Assembly (NCBI GenBank): GCA_965232485.1 | Contig: OZ246975.1 | Span: 2,480,001 to 2,544,000, forward strand | DNA length: 64,000 nucleotides | Direction of reading: 5' to 3' | From: VXPQ01 sp965232485 | GTDB lineage: Bacteria; Bacteroidota; Rhodothermia; Rhodothermales; VXPQ01 | Shown here: positions 22,476 through 31,586 of the stretch, piece after piece | How the letters are laid out: each line of letters opens with the position of its first letter | Numbering within the stretch: the first letter of the stretch is position 1 | The notes under the pieces: generated by a model | Databases searched by the model: none | Told to the model about the DNA's origin: nothing | What the model saw: the letters and a program-made list of their open reading frames with translations, nothing else | Program-made: the position numbers and the translations under genes

Positions 22476-22567
22476 ACAGGTGACGAGATCGATAAATCGT
22501 TCTTGTGCTACGCTGTGCTATCCGGACGCCGCAAGCTGTGCGCACCGCGGCGTCCACAGAAAAGTAA

Positions 22568-22822
22568 GGAAGCTCTGATTAAGTCCGCAAAGATTCAGAT
22601 GCTGACAGGCGTGCGCTGGCAAGGAATGACGAAGCAGCGTGGCAGGCCCCACGTAATGAGGAATGACACAGCCAGCGTGCGCCTGTCAGCCTCCCGAAGG
22701 GCGCTTCACGACCGAAACGCACCAAATCCGCCGTGTTTTTCGCTGATTTCAATAACGCCATCATGTCGTTCTTTACGCGTGAAAGCGAAGCGCTGATCAA
22801 AGTGGAGTTAATCAGAGCTTCC
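22568..22822 (+). mobile_element. Copy B: complete 255-bp non-autonomous element (MITE)
   Basis: Full structure visible. Left terminal repeat GGAAGCTCTGATTAAGTCC (22568-22586) and right repeat GGAGTTAATCAGAGCTTCC (22804-22822) are inverted copies with one mismatch over 19 bases. The 4-bp duplication GTAA flanks it at 22564-22567 and 22823-22826. There is no transposase gene. The ends resemble those of the IS5-family element at 36.0 kb (GGATACTCTGAT), so mobilisation by that transposase type is likely. It lies in the divergent region between uvrA and the sulfatase gene. Confidence 0.88.
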
Positions 22823-22976
22823 GTAAATATAAAGCGAATCCTGACGACCTTTGCCGAAAAAACGTGCGCCAAAAGATTCCTTGCGCAAAAAGGCAGACGG
22901 CGTTCCAGGAAGGTTTGTCTTTGGCTATATTGCTTATTCCGTCCTTCGCCATGCTTTCCGTAACCAGCACGTTGTC

Positions 22977-24641
22977 ATGAGAATACCCCCCGCCTTTGCA
23001 CGCTTTTGCTTGTTGTCTTTGTTTGTTGCGTGCGCCGCCGCGCCTGCCGTTGCGCAGGATCGGCCCAATATCGTATGGATTTCCGCTGAAGACGTCAGCC
23101 TGCGGTTCGGCGCCTACGGCGACGCCGCGGCGAACACGCCCCACATTGACCGCCTGGCCTCCGAGGGAACCCGTTATCTGCATGCGTTTACGACCGCCGG
23201 AGTGTGCGCGCCGAGCCGGGCAGCCATCATCACGGGCATGCACCAGAACGGTTGGGGAGGCCACCATATGCGCACCACGCACGATGCGCCGGGCATTCCC
23301 ACGCCGTATCATGCTACGCCTCCTCCGTATGTGAAGGCCTTCACGGAATATCTCCGGGCAGCCGGTTACTTCACGACGAACGATGTCAAAACCGACTACC
23401 AGATCGGCGCGCCCATCACGATCTGGGACGAGCACAAGCGGGGGGCGCACTGGCGCAGCCCGCTTCGCGAAGAAGGCCAGCCGTTCTTTTCCGTTTTCAA
23501 CTTCGGGGTCACGCACGAGAGTCAAAGCTGGGTGACGCCGGACGAAGAAACGACCACGGACCCGAATATGCTGGTATTGCCTCCCTACTATCCGGATACT
23601 CCGGAAGTGCGGCGGCAGCTGGCCAAACATTACGACAACATTGCCCGCCTTGACGAGCAGGCCGGGGAAATTCTGCGCCAACTGGAAGAGGATGGTCTTG
23701 CCGACAATACCGTGGTCTTTTTCTGGGGCGATCACGGCGACGGTCTCCCCCGCGCCAAGCGCTGGCTCTACGATTCCGGCATACTTGTCCCCCTCATCGT
23801 GCGGACGCCCGGGCAACAAGAGCCCGGTTCGGCCAGCGAACGGCTTGTGAGCCTGGTCGATCTGGGACCCACCGTGTTGTCGCTTGCCGGCGTTCCCATT
23901 CCCGCACACATGGATGGCATGCCTTTTCTCGGGGACGCGGAGGCCCCGTCGCGCGAATATATCTACGCCGCGCGGGACCGCATCGACATGGTCTACGACA
24001 TGGTGCGGGCCGTTCGGGACAAGCGGTACAAGTACATTCGCAATTTTCACCCGGAAAAGCCGTACGTGCAATTCGTTCCGTACCGCAACCGCTCGTCCAT
24101 CATTCAGGAGATATTCCGCCTGAATATCGCCGGCGAACTCGACGACATGCAGCAACTGTGGCTACGAGACAGCCGTCCCCCGGAGGAACTCTACGATGTG
24201 CAGGCCGACCCGCACGAGGTGAACAATCTGGCGGACGATCCCGCGCTTCGCGATGTGTTGCACCGGATGCGCGGCGAGTTGGATGCCTGGATGCGCGACA
24301 TCGACGAGAAAGGGCATATGTCCGAAGACCAGATGGTCCGGCAGATGTGGATGGGCCAGGAGCAGCCCGTGACGGCCGCTCCGCTTATTTTGAGGCGCAA
24401 CGATACCGACAGGGAGGTGGAAGCCGAGCAAGACGGGCTCGTCGAGATCATTCTTGAGGCAGGCACGGACGGCGCGTCTATTGCCTGGACCACCGACGAG
24501 GGGGATGCGCCGTACTGGAAACTCTACGCGCATCCGATTCGCCTCGACCCGGGAACCACGACCACGATTCGGGCCAGGGCCATTCGCTACGGCTATGCCG
24601 AAAGCCCCGAAACCATGGCCACCATTACCGTCCGGCCATAG
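22977..24641 (+). CDS. Secreted type-I sulfatase
   Basis: A protein of 554 residues from the ATG at 22977, chosen because it opens a signal peptide ending AAPAVAQ before the mature start DRPNIVWISAEDVS. Metal-binding Asp comes from the early ISAED region. The sulfatase signature CAPSRAAIITG places the formylglycine-forming residue at Cys77 (C-x-P-S-R), so it needs a formylglycine-generating enzyme, which is not in this window. FFWGDHGDGLPRAKRW supplies later active-site metal ligands. The C-terminal ~95 residues look like a small beta-rich add-on. It likely desulfates algal polysaccharides; the convergent oxidoreductase may act on the product. Confidence 0.93.
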   Translation: MRIPPAFARFCLLSLFVACAAAPAVAQDRPNIVWISAEDVSLRFGAYGDAAANTPHIDRLASEGTRYLHAFTTAGVCAPSRAAIITGMHQNGWGGHHMRTTHDAPGIPTPYHATPPPYVKAFTEYLRAAGYFTTNDVKTDYQIGAPITIWDEHKRGAHWRSPLREEGQPFFSVFNFGVTHESQSWVTPDEETTTDPNMLVLPPYYPDTPEVRRQLAKHYDNIARLDEQAGEILRQLEEDGLADNTVVFFWGDHGDGLPRAKRWLYDSGILVPLIVRTPGQQEPGSASERLVSLVDLGPTVLSLAGVPIPAHMDGMPFLGDAEAPSREYIYAARDRIDMVYDMVRAVRDKRYKYIRNFHPEKPYVQFVPYRNRSSIIQEIFRLNIAGELDDMQQLWLRDSRPPEELYDVQADPHEVNNLADDPALRDVLHRMRGELDAWMRDIDEKGHMSEDQMVRQMWMGQEQPVTAAPLILRRNDTDREVEAEQDGLVEIILEAGTDGASIAWTTDEGDAPYWKLYAHPIRLDPGTTTTIRARAIRYGYAESPETMATITVRP

Positions 24642-24722
24642 GGCCCGCAACCGGGGTTTCGTTTGCTGGGCGCCCGGGGATCGGCCCTGGGCCGAAAGGC
24701 GGCGTTTTTTCGCGTTCCGGAC

Positions 24723-26051
24723 TCAAACCACGGGCTCCCAGCCGGGTTCGTATGCTCGCGACCAGCGTTGCATGGCTTCGGGGTGGCCGTTTATGCGCCC
24801 GTTTTCCGGATTGCAGCGCAGCGTTTGGCCAACTTCCTGCGCGATGTTCGCGAGGTGGCACAAGAGCACGCTTTTGTGTCCCTCGTCAATGGGCGCGCGC
24901 AGCGGACGCTCCTGTCGAATCGCATCCAGGAAATTGGCCATGTGCCGATCCGTCTGATCTCCGCCGCCAGTCGTATCCATGGTGGCCTCCACATCCTTTT
25001 CCTTGACTTCCTCCACGACGACATTTTCTTCGTCATAGAGCACGTACCCGTTCCTGTCCATCAATATCGTTCCTTCGGTGCCGTGCACCAACGTGCCCCG
25101 CCCCCGGTCGTGGACAGGAAATCCGTTGCAACTTCTGCCTTCCCAGGTGATCGTTTTCCCCTCCTCGAAGTCGAAAGATACGTCTTGCGTATCGTAAAAC
25201 TCCCAGTCGTCGTCGAAATGGTACCGACCGCCGCTTGAATTCACGCGGATGGGAAAATCCACGCCCAGCGCCCATCGGGCCACATCTATTTCATGCGTAC
25301 CGTTGTTGCATACCTCGCCGGTGCCCCATCGCCAGAACCAGTGCCAGTTGTAATGCACCACATTGTCTCGGTACGGCGTCCGCGGCGCCGGGCCTTGCCA
25401 TAATTCGTAATCCAGCCAGCGCGGAATTTTAGCCGTTTTGCCCCGCCCGATGGACCCGCGCGTATTGGCGTACCAGGCGCGCGCAAAGTACGGCCGCCCT
25501 ATCACGCCATCGTGGATCCTGAGGATTGCCTCTATGGTTGCGGGGCCGGATCGTTGTTGCGTCCCCAACTGAACGACGCCGCCGTATCGCTCCTGCGCAG
25601 CCACGAGCAATTCCCCTTCTCGCGGATTGTGTCCGCAGGGCTTCTCGACATATACATGCTTGCCGGCCTGCAAAGCAAGGATCGCAGCGGGCGCATGCCA
25701 ATGATCCGGGGCGGCGATGATCAGCGCATCGACGTCCGGATCCTCAAGAGCGCGGCGGAAATCAGGCATTCCCTCCACCATTTCGTTCTGTATCCTGCCT
25801 ACATCTCTCGACGCCTTTCTGATCGCGCGGGAATCGACGTCGCAAATGTATCGTACGCTTGCATTGTCTTGCCGGACGAAGGAATTTGCAAGGCCGCCGC
25901 CCCGGCTGTTCACGCCCATGACGGCGGCCCGGATCGTATTGCTGGGCGGGCTGGAGGCCAATGCGCGAATCGTCGCCGGGGCAAAGCCAAGGCCTGCGCT
26001 TCCCAGCGCCGACGTTTTGATGAATTTCCGCCTGTTCATTGAACCATTCAT
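24723..26051 (-). CDS. Secreted Gfo/Idh/MocA-family oxidoreductase
   Basis: 442 residues. Met5 (26039) is an alternative start; either gives a Tat signal (MNRRKFIKTSALGSAGLG). The Rossmann segment reads VMGVNSRGGGLANSF, then YICDVDSRA. The family motif VEKPCGHNPREGELLVAAQERYGG and DALIIAAPDHWHAPAAILAL are clear. The later GTGEVCNNGTHEIDVARWALG region belongs to the C-terminal domain. This is a different subgroup from the 12.4 kb member. It is convergent with the sulfatase gene (about 80 bp apart), and both products are exported, which suggests related carbohydrate work. Confidence 0.9.
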   Translation of the reverse strand: MNGSMNRRKFIKTSALGSAGLGFAPATIRALASSPPSNTIRAAVMGVNSRGGGLANSFVRQDNASVRYICDVDSRAIRKASRDVGRIQNEMVEGMPDFRRALEDPDVDALIIAAPDHWHAPAAILALQAGKHVYVEKPCGHNPREGELLVAAQERYGGVVQLGTQQRSGPATIEAILRIHDGVIGRPYFARAWYANTRGSIGRGKTAKIPRWLDYELWQGPAPRTPYRDNVVHYNWHWFWRWGTGEVCNNGTHEIDVARWALGVDFPIRVNSSGGRYHFDDDWEFYDTQDVSFDFEEGKTITWEGRSCNGFPVHDRGRGTLVHGTEGTILMDRNGYVLYDEENVVVEEVKEKDVEATMDTTGGGDQTDRHMANFLDAIRQERPLRAPIDEGHKSVLLCHLANIAQEVGQTLRCNPENGRINGHPEAMQRWSRAYEPGWEPVV

Positions 26052-26096
26052 GCGGGGAGCCCGATTATGTTTTGCAAAAAAATGGGGGCGAAGGGG

Positions 26097-26113
26097 TTTT
26101 GATCGGCGTACCC
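26097..26113 (+). repeat. Solo terminal-repeat-like motif in a divergent region
   Basis: TTTTGATCGGCGTACCC followed by GTAA. It resembles the right end of copy C (GATCAGCGTACCC). It lies between the divergent oxidoreductase and ABC-permease genes. A weak left-end candidate is at about 26055, so a tiny element of about 60 bp is possible. Confidence 0.4.
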
Positions 26114-26227
26114 GTAAGTTAAAACATTACAACCATACCCGCCGCAAAGGATTTTCTGCCGAAATGCGCATACAAGGCGGATAACGTATCTTTTCGGCGC
26201 GAAGTACGTATACGATGCGGGTGTTTT

Positions 26228-27535
26228 TTGCGCATTCTTCGTTCGCCGCCTTTCCATGCTTGCTCCTGCGCCGTTCCCGTGGTCAAGAAACTGAATTTTC
26301 TGCTATACGAATTGTTCGAGGCAATCCGGACCGGGTTGCGCGCGATCGCTTCGCACAAAATGCGGTCGTCCCTGACGATGGTCGGCATTGTGATCGGCAT
26401 CACCTCGGTTACCTCCATGGTCACCGTGATCAACGGCATCGAGCAATTTTTCGAGAGTACGCTTTCCGAACTGGGGACGGATGTCGCGTACGTCGAAAAA
26501 TGGCCATGGACAGGCGGTCCCAACACCAAATGGTGGGAATACATCAACCGTCCGGAGATCAAGCCGGAACTTGCGGAGGTCATTTCGGATCGCGCCCGGC
26601 TCGTGGTCGCCGCCGCTCCGGTTGTCGCCACATCCAGACCGGTTACGCATGAGTCCTATTCCATAGCCCCCGTGACGATCGAGGCGTCCACCAGCGCGTA
26701 CGAGCGCGTTCATGTGGTGGAACTGGCTTCGGGCAGGTTCTATTCGGAGTTGGACAACCGGACGGCTCGCCGCGTTGCGGTGATTGGCGCCAATGTGGCG
26801 GAGACCCTTTTTCCTTCTGAAAATCCACTGGGCAAATCGATTCGTATCGCCGGGCACCGGTTTCAGGTGATCGGCGTGATGGCGAAAAAGGGGCAGGGCG
26901 CCGAAGGACCGGGCTCCATAGATCAGCGCGCGCGCATTCCCCTGCAAACGTTCGGCAATATTTTCGGTTTGCGCCACCGGGGCGTTTCCGTGCAGGCAAG
27001 GATTGCGCCGGGCGTCGACCCGGATGCGGCCAAGGACGAATTGACGGGCATTGTGCGCGTTGCGCGCGCGGTTCCCGCCGGCGAGAACGACAATTTCGAG
27101 ATCAACGACCAGGAAGAACTGCGGGCCCAGTTAGCGCCGATCAAGCGCATGATCTACGGCGTCGGCATTTTCCTGACGGCGCTGGCGCTTCTCGTGGGCG
27201 GCATCGGGGTAATGAACATCATGTTCGTTTCGGTCAAGGAGCGTACGCGGGAAATCGGCATCCGCAAGGCCGTCGGCGCAAGGCGGCGCACGATTCTCAT
27301 CCAGTTCCTGATTGAGGCCGTGGCCATATGCCTTGCCGGCGGGTTGATCGGCGTCGGATTCGCTACCCTTTGCGCCCAGATTCTCAGCATGGCGTTGAAT
27401 CTGCCGACCTTGCTGCCGATAGGAACGGTTTTCCTTGCATTCGCGATTTGCACGCTCGTAGGGCTCATTTTTGGACTGGCTCCGGCTTGGGCGGGCGCTA
27501 AATCGGACCCCATCGAATCGCTTCGCTACGAATAA
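26228..27535 (+). CDS. MacB-like ABC transporter permease (first of pair)
   Basis: 435 residues from 26228; a GTG at 26279 (VKKLNFLLYELFEAIRTGL) is an equally plausible start. One N-terminal membrane helix (about residues 45-65, LTMVGIVIGITSVTSMVTVI), a MacB periplasmic core domain (about 75-300), then the FtsX domain with three helices containing GGIGVMNIMFVSVKERTREIGIRKA, which is diagnostic. It carries no nucleotide-binding domain. The paralogous permease follows after 22 bp. The probable ATPase is on the other strand at 29.4 kb. Such systems couple cytoplasmic ATP use to export through TolC. Confidence 0.9.
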   Translation: MRILRSPPFHACSCAVPVVKKLNFLLYELFEAIRTGLRAIASHKMRSSLTMVGIVIGITSVTSMVTVINGIEQFFESTLSELGTDVAYVEKWPWTGGPNTKWWEYINRPEIKPELAEVISDRARLVVAAAPVVATSRPVTHESYSIAPVTIEASTSAYERVHVVELASGRFYSELDNRTARRVAVIGANVAETLFPSENPLGKSIRIAGHRFQVIGVMAKKGQGAEGPGSIDQRARIPLQTFGNIFGLRHRGVSVQARIAPGVDPDAAKDELTGIVRVARAVPAGENDNFEINDQEELRAQLAPIKRMIYGVGIFLTALALLVGGIGVMNIMFVSVKERTREIGIRKAVGARRRTILIQFLIEAVAICLAGGLIGVGFATLCAQILSMALNLPTLLPIGTVFLAFAICTLVGLIFGLAPAWAGAKSDPIESLRYE

Positions 27536-27557
27536 CCCAAACGCTGCACGGCCATTC

Positions 27558-28781
27558 ATGGAACTGCGGGATATTATAGGCTCTGCCTGGACCTCTTTGC
27601 GCGCCAACAAAATGCGCACCATGCTGACTTTGCTCGGCATGGTCATCGGCGTATTCGCCATTATCGTATCGATTACGGCCGTGAAGGTGATCGATGTGTA
27701 TTTCGAGGACAAGATGTCTTTCCTTGGAACCTCTACGTTCACCATTAGCCGCTACGAAAGTTTTAGCGTCGGGGATCGGGATTTCAAGTATCGCCCAAAC
27801 ATTACGATGGATCAGGTCGATCGCCTCAAGGGAGTGCTGGACGAGCGGTTCCGGGTCAGCGCCATAGAGGATTTCGACATGACCTCCATCCGGTACGCCA
27901 GTCAGGAAACGGATCCCAATGTATCGATCCTGGGCACGGACGAGAATTTTACGGGCAATTTCAGCTACGTGATCGAACACGGCCGTTCCTTTACGCCCGA
28001 GGACATGCAGTACGCGAGAAAAGTGGCGATTCTGGGCTCGGTAGTCTCTGAAGAATTGTTCGCAACCGAAAATCCCATAGGCAAAGTGGTGGAATTCGCC
28101 GGCGCGCGCTACCAGGTGATCGGCGTGCTGGAGCGCAAGGGCAGTTTCCTCGGTTTCAATATGGACGACCGGGTGTTCGTCCCGATGCGCACGCTTTTTC
28201 TTCGATATGGCCGCGCCCATCGAAATATCGCCTCAACCAGCATACGCGCGCCGAGTCCGCAGCTCGTCACTGCCGGGATGGAAGAAGCGATTGGGCGCCT
28301 GCGGACCATTCGCAAGGTCCCTCCCGGCGAAGAGAACGACTTCATTGTGGAGACGAACGATTCCATGCGGGCTATTTTCGATCAGTTTACCGTCGTACTC
28401 ACCCAGGCTGGCGCCGCCATCGGTTTTATTTCTCTTTTTGCGGCGGGCGTCGGCATCATGAACATCATGCTTGTTTCGGTTACGGAACGCACCCGCGAAA
28501 TCGGCATTCGGAAGGCGCTGGGCGCCCGCAGGAAAGATATTATGCGGCAATTCGTTCTGGAGGCCATTTTTCTGTGCCAGATCGGAGGCGGCGTCGGATT
28601 TCTTCTTGGCGTGCTGGCCGGGAACGGTACGGCGGTGTATTTTAATATTTCCGGCACCATTCCCTGGGTTTGGGCTGTCGTGACCGTAGCTATTGTGACG
28701 GCCGTGGCGCTTGTATTCGGCGGATACCCGGCGCTCAAGGCTGCTCGTCTGAATCCCATCGACTCGCTTCGCTACGAATAA
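27558..28781 (+). CDS. MacB-like ABC transporter permease (second of pair)
   Basis: 407 residues from the ATG at 27558, where MELRDIIGSAWTSLRANKMR aligns with the start of the neighbouring permease; the upstream frame overlaps that gene and was rejected. Layout is the same: N-terminal helix (MLTLLGMVIGVFAIIVSITA), MacB periplasmic core, then an FtsX domain with AGVGIMNIMLVSVTERTREI. With the first permease it could form a heterodimeric channel. Its stop overlaps the start of the next gene by one base (TAATG), indicating translational coupling. Confidence 0.9.
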   Translation: MELRDIIGSAWTSLRANKMRTMLTLLGMVIGVFAIIVSITAVKVIDVYFEDKMSFLGTSTFTISRYESFSVGDRDFKYRPNITMDQVDRLKGVLDERFRVSAIEDFDMTSIRYASQETDPNVSILGTDENFTGNFSYVIEHGRSFTPEDMQYARKVAILGSVVSEELFATENPIGKVVEFAGARYQVIGVLERKGSFLGFNMDDRVFVPMRTLFLRYGRAHRNIASTSIRAPSPQLVTAGMEEAIGRLRTIRKVPPGEENDFIVETNDSMRAIFDQFTVVLTQAGAAIGFISLFAAGVGIMNIMLVSVTERTREIGIRKALGARRKDIMRQFVLEAIFLCQIGGGVGFLLGVLAGNGTAVYFNISGTIPWVWAVVTVAIVTAVALVFGGYPALKAARLNPIDSLRYE

Positions 28782-29308
28782 TGACGCTGTCCTGCGCCGT
28801 GCGCCGCATCCGTATTGCTGCGATTCCGTTGTCGCTGATGGCGGGGCTTTTGTTCGGCGGTTGCAACGGCGAACCCGAGGCAGTCGAAGAGCCGCTCCCG
28901 GAGCCCGTCCTTTTTTCGGCCATTGGCTATGGCCAGTACGGTGCGCTCAAAGACACCCTGGAGATTGTTATTCGGGACCAGGAAACCTGGGCGGTCTGGC
29001 AAGATTCGCTGCGCCCGGTGGCGCCCTTCCGGTCCGTGGATTTTTCCCAAGCGATCGTTCTGCTTGCCGCGCTGCCGCAAATCACCAGCGGCCACGCCGT
29101 TTCGTTTCTGTCTCTCGATCGGATGGATACGGTTCTTGTCGCCGAATATCTTGTAGAAATTCCTTCGGACGATTGTCTGACGTCGGCTGCCGAGTCCGTG
29201 CCGTTTCAGGCGGTGCTTACGCCCGCGACGGATTTGCCGATCCGCTTCAAGCGCCTGGAGGAGGAATATCGCTGTACGTTTGGACCCCGCCGCCGCGGCA
29301 GTTCGTAG
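28781..29308 (+). CDS. Lipoprotein with PrcB-like C-terminal domain
   Basis: A protein of 175 residues from the ATG that overlaps the permease stop. It has a lipoprotein signal with lipobox LFGGC (Cys29). The mature part resembles the PrcB_C domain: VIRDQETWAVWQDSLRP, VDFSQAIVLLAALPQITSGH, then the two-strand VAEYLVEIPSDDCLTSA. PrcB is an accessory subunit of a treponemal surface protease, and the domain's function elsewhere is unknown. Coupling to two MacB-like permeases suggests an accessory role in that exporter. The domain call is by pattern and not certain. Confidence 0.65.
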   Translation: MTLSCAVRRIRIAAIPLSLMAGLLFGGCNGEPEAVEEPLPEPVLFSAIGYGQYGALKDTLEIVIRDQETWAVWQDSLRPVAPFRSVDFSQAIVLLAALPQITSGHAVSFLSLDRMDTVLVAEYLVEIPSDDCLTSAAESVPFQAVLTPATDLPIRFKRLEEEYRCTFGPRRRGSS

Positions 29309-29309
29309 A

Positions 29310-29329
29310 GGATACGCTGATTAGAGACC
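29310..29329 (-). repeat. Solo terminal-repeat-like motif, reverse orientation
   Basis: GGATACGCTGATTAGAGACC reads as a left end, that is, the inverse of most other solo copies. It begins directly after the stop codon of the PrcB-like lipoprotein gene and lies between two convergent genes. Confidence 0.45.
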
Positions 29330-29354
29330 GGGAGAAGGTTTCTCTCGCCGCGCG

Positions 29355-30077
29355 TCAGGCGGCGACGGGAGCAAGCACGGGATTTTCCACGGGCACGTCG
29401 CTATCTACGTAGCCGTCTACCAGACGGATGATCCGGCGCGCATGTTGCGCCACCTCGTGTTCGTGCGTAACGACGAGCAAGGTATTTCCCTGTCGATAGA
29501 GTTGCTCGAACAGGTGCATGATTTCCTTGCCTGTTTTCGTGTCCAGGTTGCCCGTGGGTTCGTCGGCCAGAATAATCGAGGGCTTGTTGACCAGCGCCCT
29601 GGCCACGGCGACGCGCTGCCGCTGTCCCCCGGACAGTTCGTTCGGTTTGTGCGATACCCGATCAGCCAGTCCGACGCGCCCCAGGGCGTCTTCCGCCATC
29701 TGTCGCCTTTCCTTGCGCCGTATGCCGCTGTACACCAGCGGCAATTCCACGTTGTGCAGGCAATCGGCCCGGGCCAGGAGATTGAATGTCTGGAATACGA
29801 ACCCTATTTCGCGATTGCGTACGTTGGCCAGTTCGTTATCGGTCATTTCGCTGACCCGCTGCCCATTGAGGTAGTAGGCGCCGCCCGTCGGCGAATCCAG
29901 ACAGCCCACGATATTCATCAACGTGGATTTTCCGGAGCCGGAAGCCCCCATGATCGCTACGTATTCGTTTTCGAATACGTTCAGCGATATCCCGGCAAGG
30001 GCATGTACTTCATGTTCGCCCATGTAATAAACCCGGGTGATGTCGCGCAATGCTATAAGCGCTTGTCGTTCTTCCAT
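29355..30077 (-). CDS. ABC transporter ATP-binding protein, MacB/LolD type
   Basis: 240 residues, a stand-alone nucleotide-binding subunit. Walker A is GASGSGKSTLMNIVG (about residues 40-54), the Q-loop FVFQTFNLLARADCLHNVELPL is the MacB/LolD form, the ABC signature is LSGGQRQRVAVARAL and Walker B SIILADEPTGNLDTKTG, followed by the H-loop VVTHEHEVA. It is cotranscribed with the adaptor and TolC genes upstream. The permeases it should drive are on the opposite strand, ending 574 bp away. Confidence 0.93.
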   Translation of the reverse strand: MEERQALIALRDITRVYYMGEHEVHALAGISLNVFENEYVAIMGASGSGKSTLMNIVGCLDSPTGGAYYLNGQRVSEMTDNELANVRNREIGFVFQTFNLLARADCLHNVELPLVYSGIRRKERRQMAEDALGRVGLADRVSHKPNELSGGQRQRVAVARALVNKPSIILADEPTGNLDTKTGKEIMHLFEQLYRQGNTLLVVTHEHEVAQHARRIIRLVDGYVDSDVPVENPVLAPVAA

Positions 30078-30125
30078 GGGATGGATTTTCGCTGTAGGTG
30101 AAGCGGGCGGGCCGAAATGGCGGGG

Positions 30126-31529
30126 TTACGAACCGGCCCGGGATACATTGGGCGCATCGTTTTCCTGGATGCGTATTGAACCGTTATGATTCAGCGAGCG
30201 GCTGACGGCGCTGTACGGTCCTGTAATAACCTGATCGCCGACGGCCAGTCCCGCCTTTACCTCAATGTGCGTGTCGTCGGATATGCCCGTTTCCACTTTG
30301 ACGATCAGGGCTTTGCCGTCCGTCGCGACGAACACCACCTTGCTCAACATTTCTTGCGCCTGGGCGGCCCGGGACGAATCCGAAGCGATTCCCTCCGCGT
30401 TGTTCTCTTCCGTTTCCGCAGATTCGTCCGTCTCCTCGTCGCTTATGCGGGATACGTCGCGCACGGTAACCGCCTGAATCGGGATGGCTACCGCACCGAC
30501 GACCGTTTCCGTATAGACATCCACGGTTGCGCTCATGCCGGGCCGGAAAAGCGGCGTGTCGTCAAGAGGGGCGGACACTTCGTTCCGGGTGATCACGCTC
30601 TGTCCTTCCGAATACCCTTCCTGGATGTTGTGGGAGTCCAGAATGCGCACCTTGACGGGGAATTCGGTGACTTGCTCCTGCGTTCCGGCAGCGGTTGTGC
30701 GGGCGGAGTTGGCGATCTCGGTTACGACGCCCCGGAAATTGCGTTCGGGATACGCATCGACTTCAATGGATGCGGTATCGCCCAGCGCCACATTGACGAT
30801 TTCATTTTCGTTCACCTCGATTTCTACCTCCATATGATCGAGGCGGGCCACGCGCATCATTTCCGTCCCGGCCATCTGGCTGGTTCCCACGACGCGTTCT
30901 CCCAGTTCCACGCGCAAGACACTGATCGTGCCCGACATGGGACTGTAGATGGCTGTTTTACGCACCTGTTCTTCCGCTTCGCGCAGGCGCGCTTCCGCAC
31001 TTTCGACCGCATATTGGGCTCCCTCCAGTCCGGCCTTCGCTACTTCGTACCGCGTTTCCGCCTGTTCCAGTACGCTTCGGGCAATGGCCTCGCGTTCGAA
31101 CAAATCCCGCTGGCGCGTACGTTCCGATTCGGCTTCCAGCAAGTCGGCTTCGCGTTGCGCCATGGAAGCCTTTGCTTGCAACACGCCTGCCCGCGACTGT
31201 TCGACCTGCGTGGCGTAGAAGTCGGGTCTGATCCGGGCCAGGAGCATGCCGCGCCGCACCGTGTCGCCTTCCTTGATGGGCAGTTCGATGATCTCGCCGG
31301 ACACGTCTGGACTGATGATGACTTCTACTTCGGGTTGCACTCTCCCCGAAGCCGTGACGATCTGCGTAATGTCGCGGGCTTCAGCTTCGGCCGTTTCGAC
31401 CATCGTTCCGTTATTTCCGTCCCCGAATACCCCCGTGACGCGCCCTATGACGGCGATGACCGCAAGGAAAAGGAGCAATCCGCCCAATATCCACAGCAGG
31501 CGTTTCGTAGCGCTGGATTTTTTCGACAT
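30126..31529 (-). CDS. Periplasmic adaptor subunit, HlyD/MacA type
   Basis: 467 residues. A single N-terminal anchor helix (RLLWILGGLLLFLAVIAVIG) is followed by a biotinyl-lipoyl half-domain (VTASGRVQPEVEVIISPDVSGE), an alpha-hairpin coiled coil of about 110 residues rich in Glu, Ala and Arg, the second lipoyl half with IYSPMSGTISVLRVELGERV, and beta-barrel and membrane-proximal domains. Residues about 370-400 contain an acidic insertion (SDEETDESAETEENNAEG) not usual in MacA. It would link the inner-membrane ABC complex to the TolC channel. It lies 48 bp from the ATPase gene. Confidence 0.92.
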   Translation of the reverse strand: MSKKSSATKRLLWILGGLLLFLAVIAVIGRVTGVFGDGNNGTMVETAEAEARDITQIVTASGRVQPEVEVIISPDVSGEIIELPIKEGDTVRRGMLLARIRPDFYATQVEQSRAGVLQAKASMAQREADLLEAESERTRQRDLFEREAIARSVLEQAETRYEVAKAGLEGAQYAVESAEARLREAEEQVRKTAIYSPMSGTISVLRVELGERVVGTSQMAGTEMMRVARLDHMEVEIEVNENEIVNVALGDTASIEVDAYPERNFRGVVTEIANSARTTAAGTQEQVTEFPVKVRILDSHNIQEGYSEGQSVITRNEVSAPLDDTPLFRPGMSATVDVYTETVVGAVAIPIQAVTVRDVSRISDEETDESAETEENNAEGIASDSSRAAQAQEMLSKVVFVATDGKALIVKVETGISDDTHIEVKAGLAVGDQVITGPYSAVSRSLNHNGSIRIQENDAPNVSRAGS

Positions 31530-31586
31530 GTCTCTGAATAGCGGAAGGTTTTGAAAAGTGCTTGTTTCTGGCGCCTTGTTGCGAGA

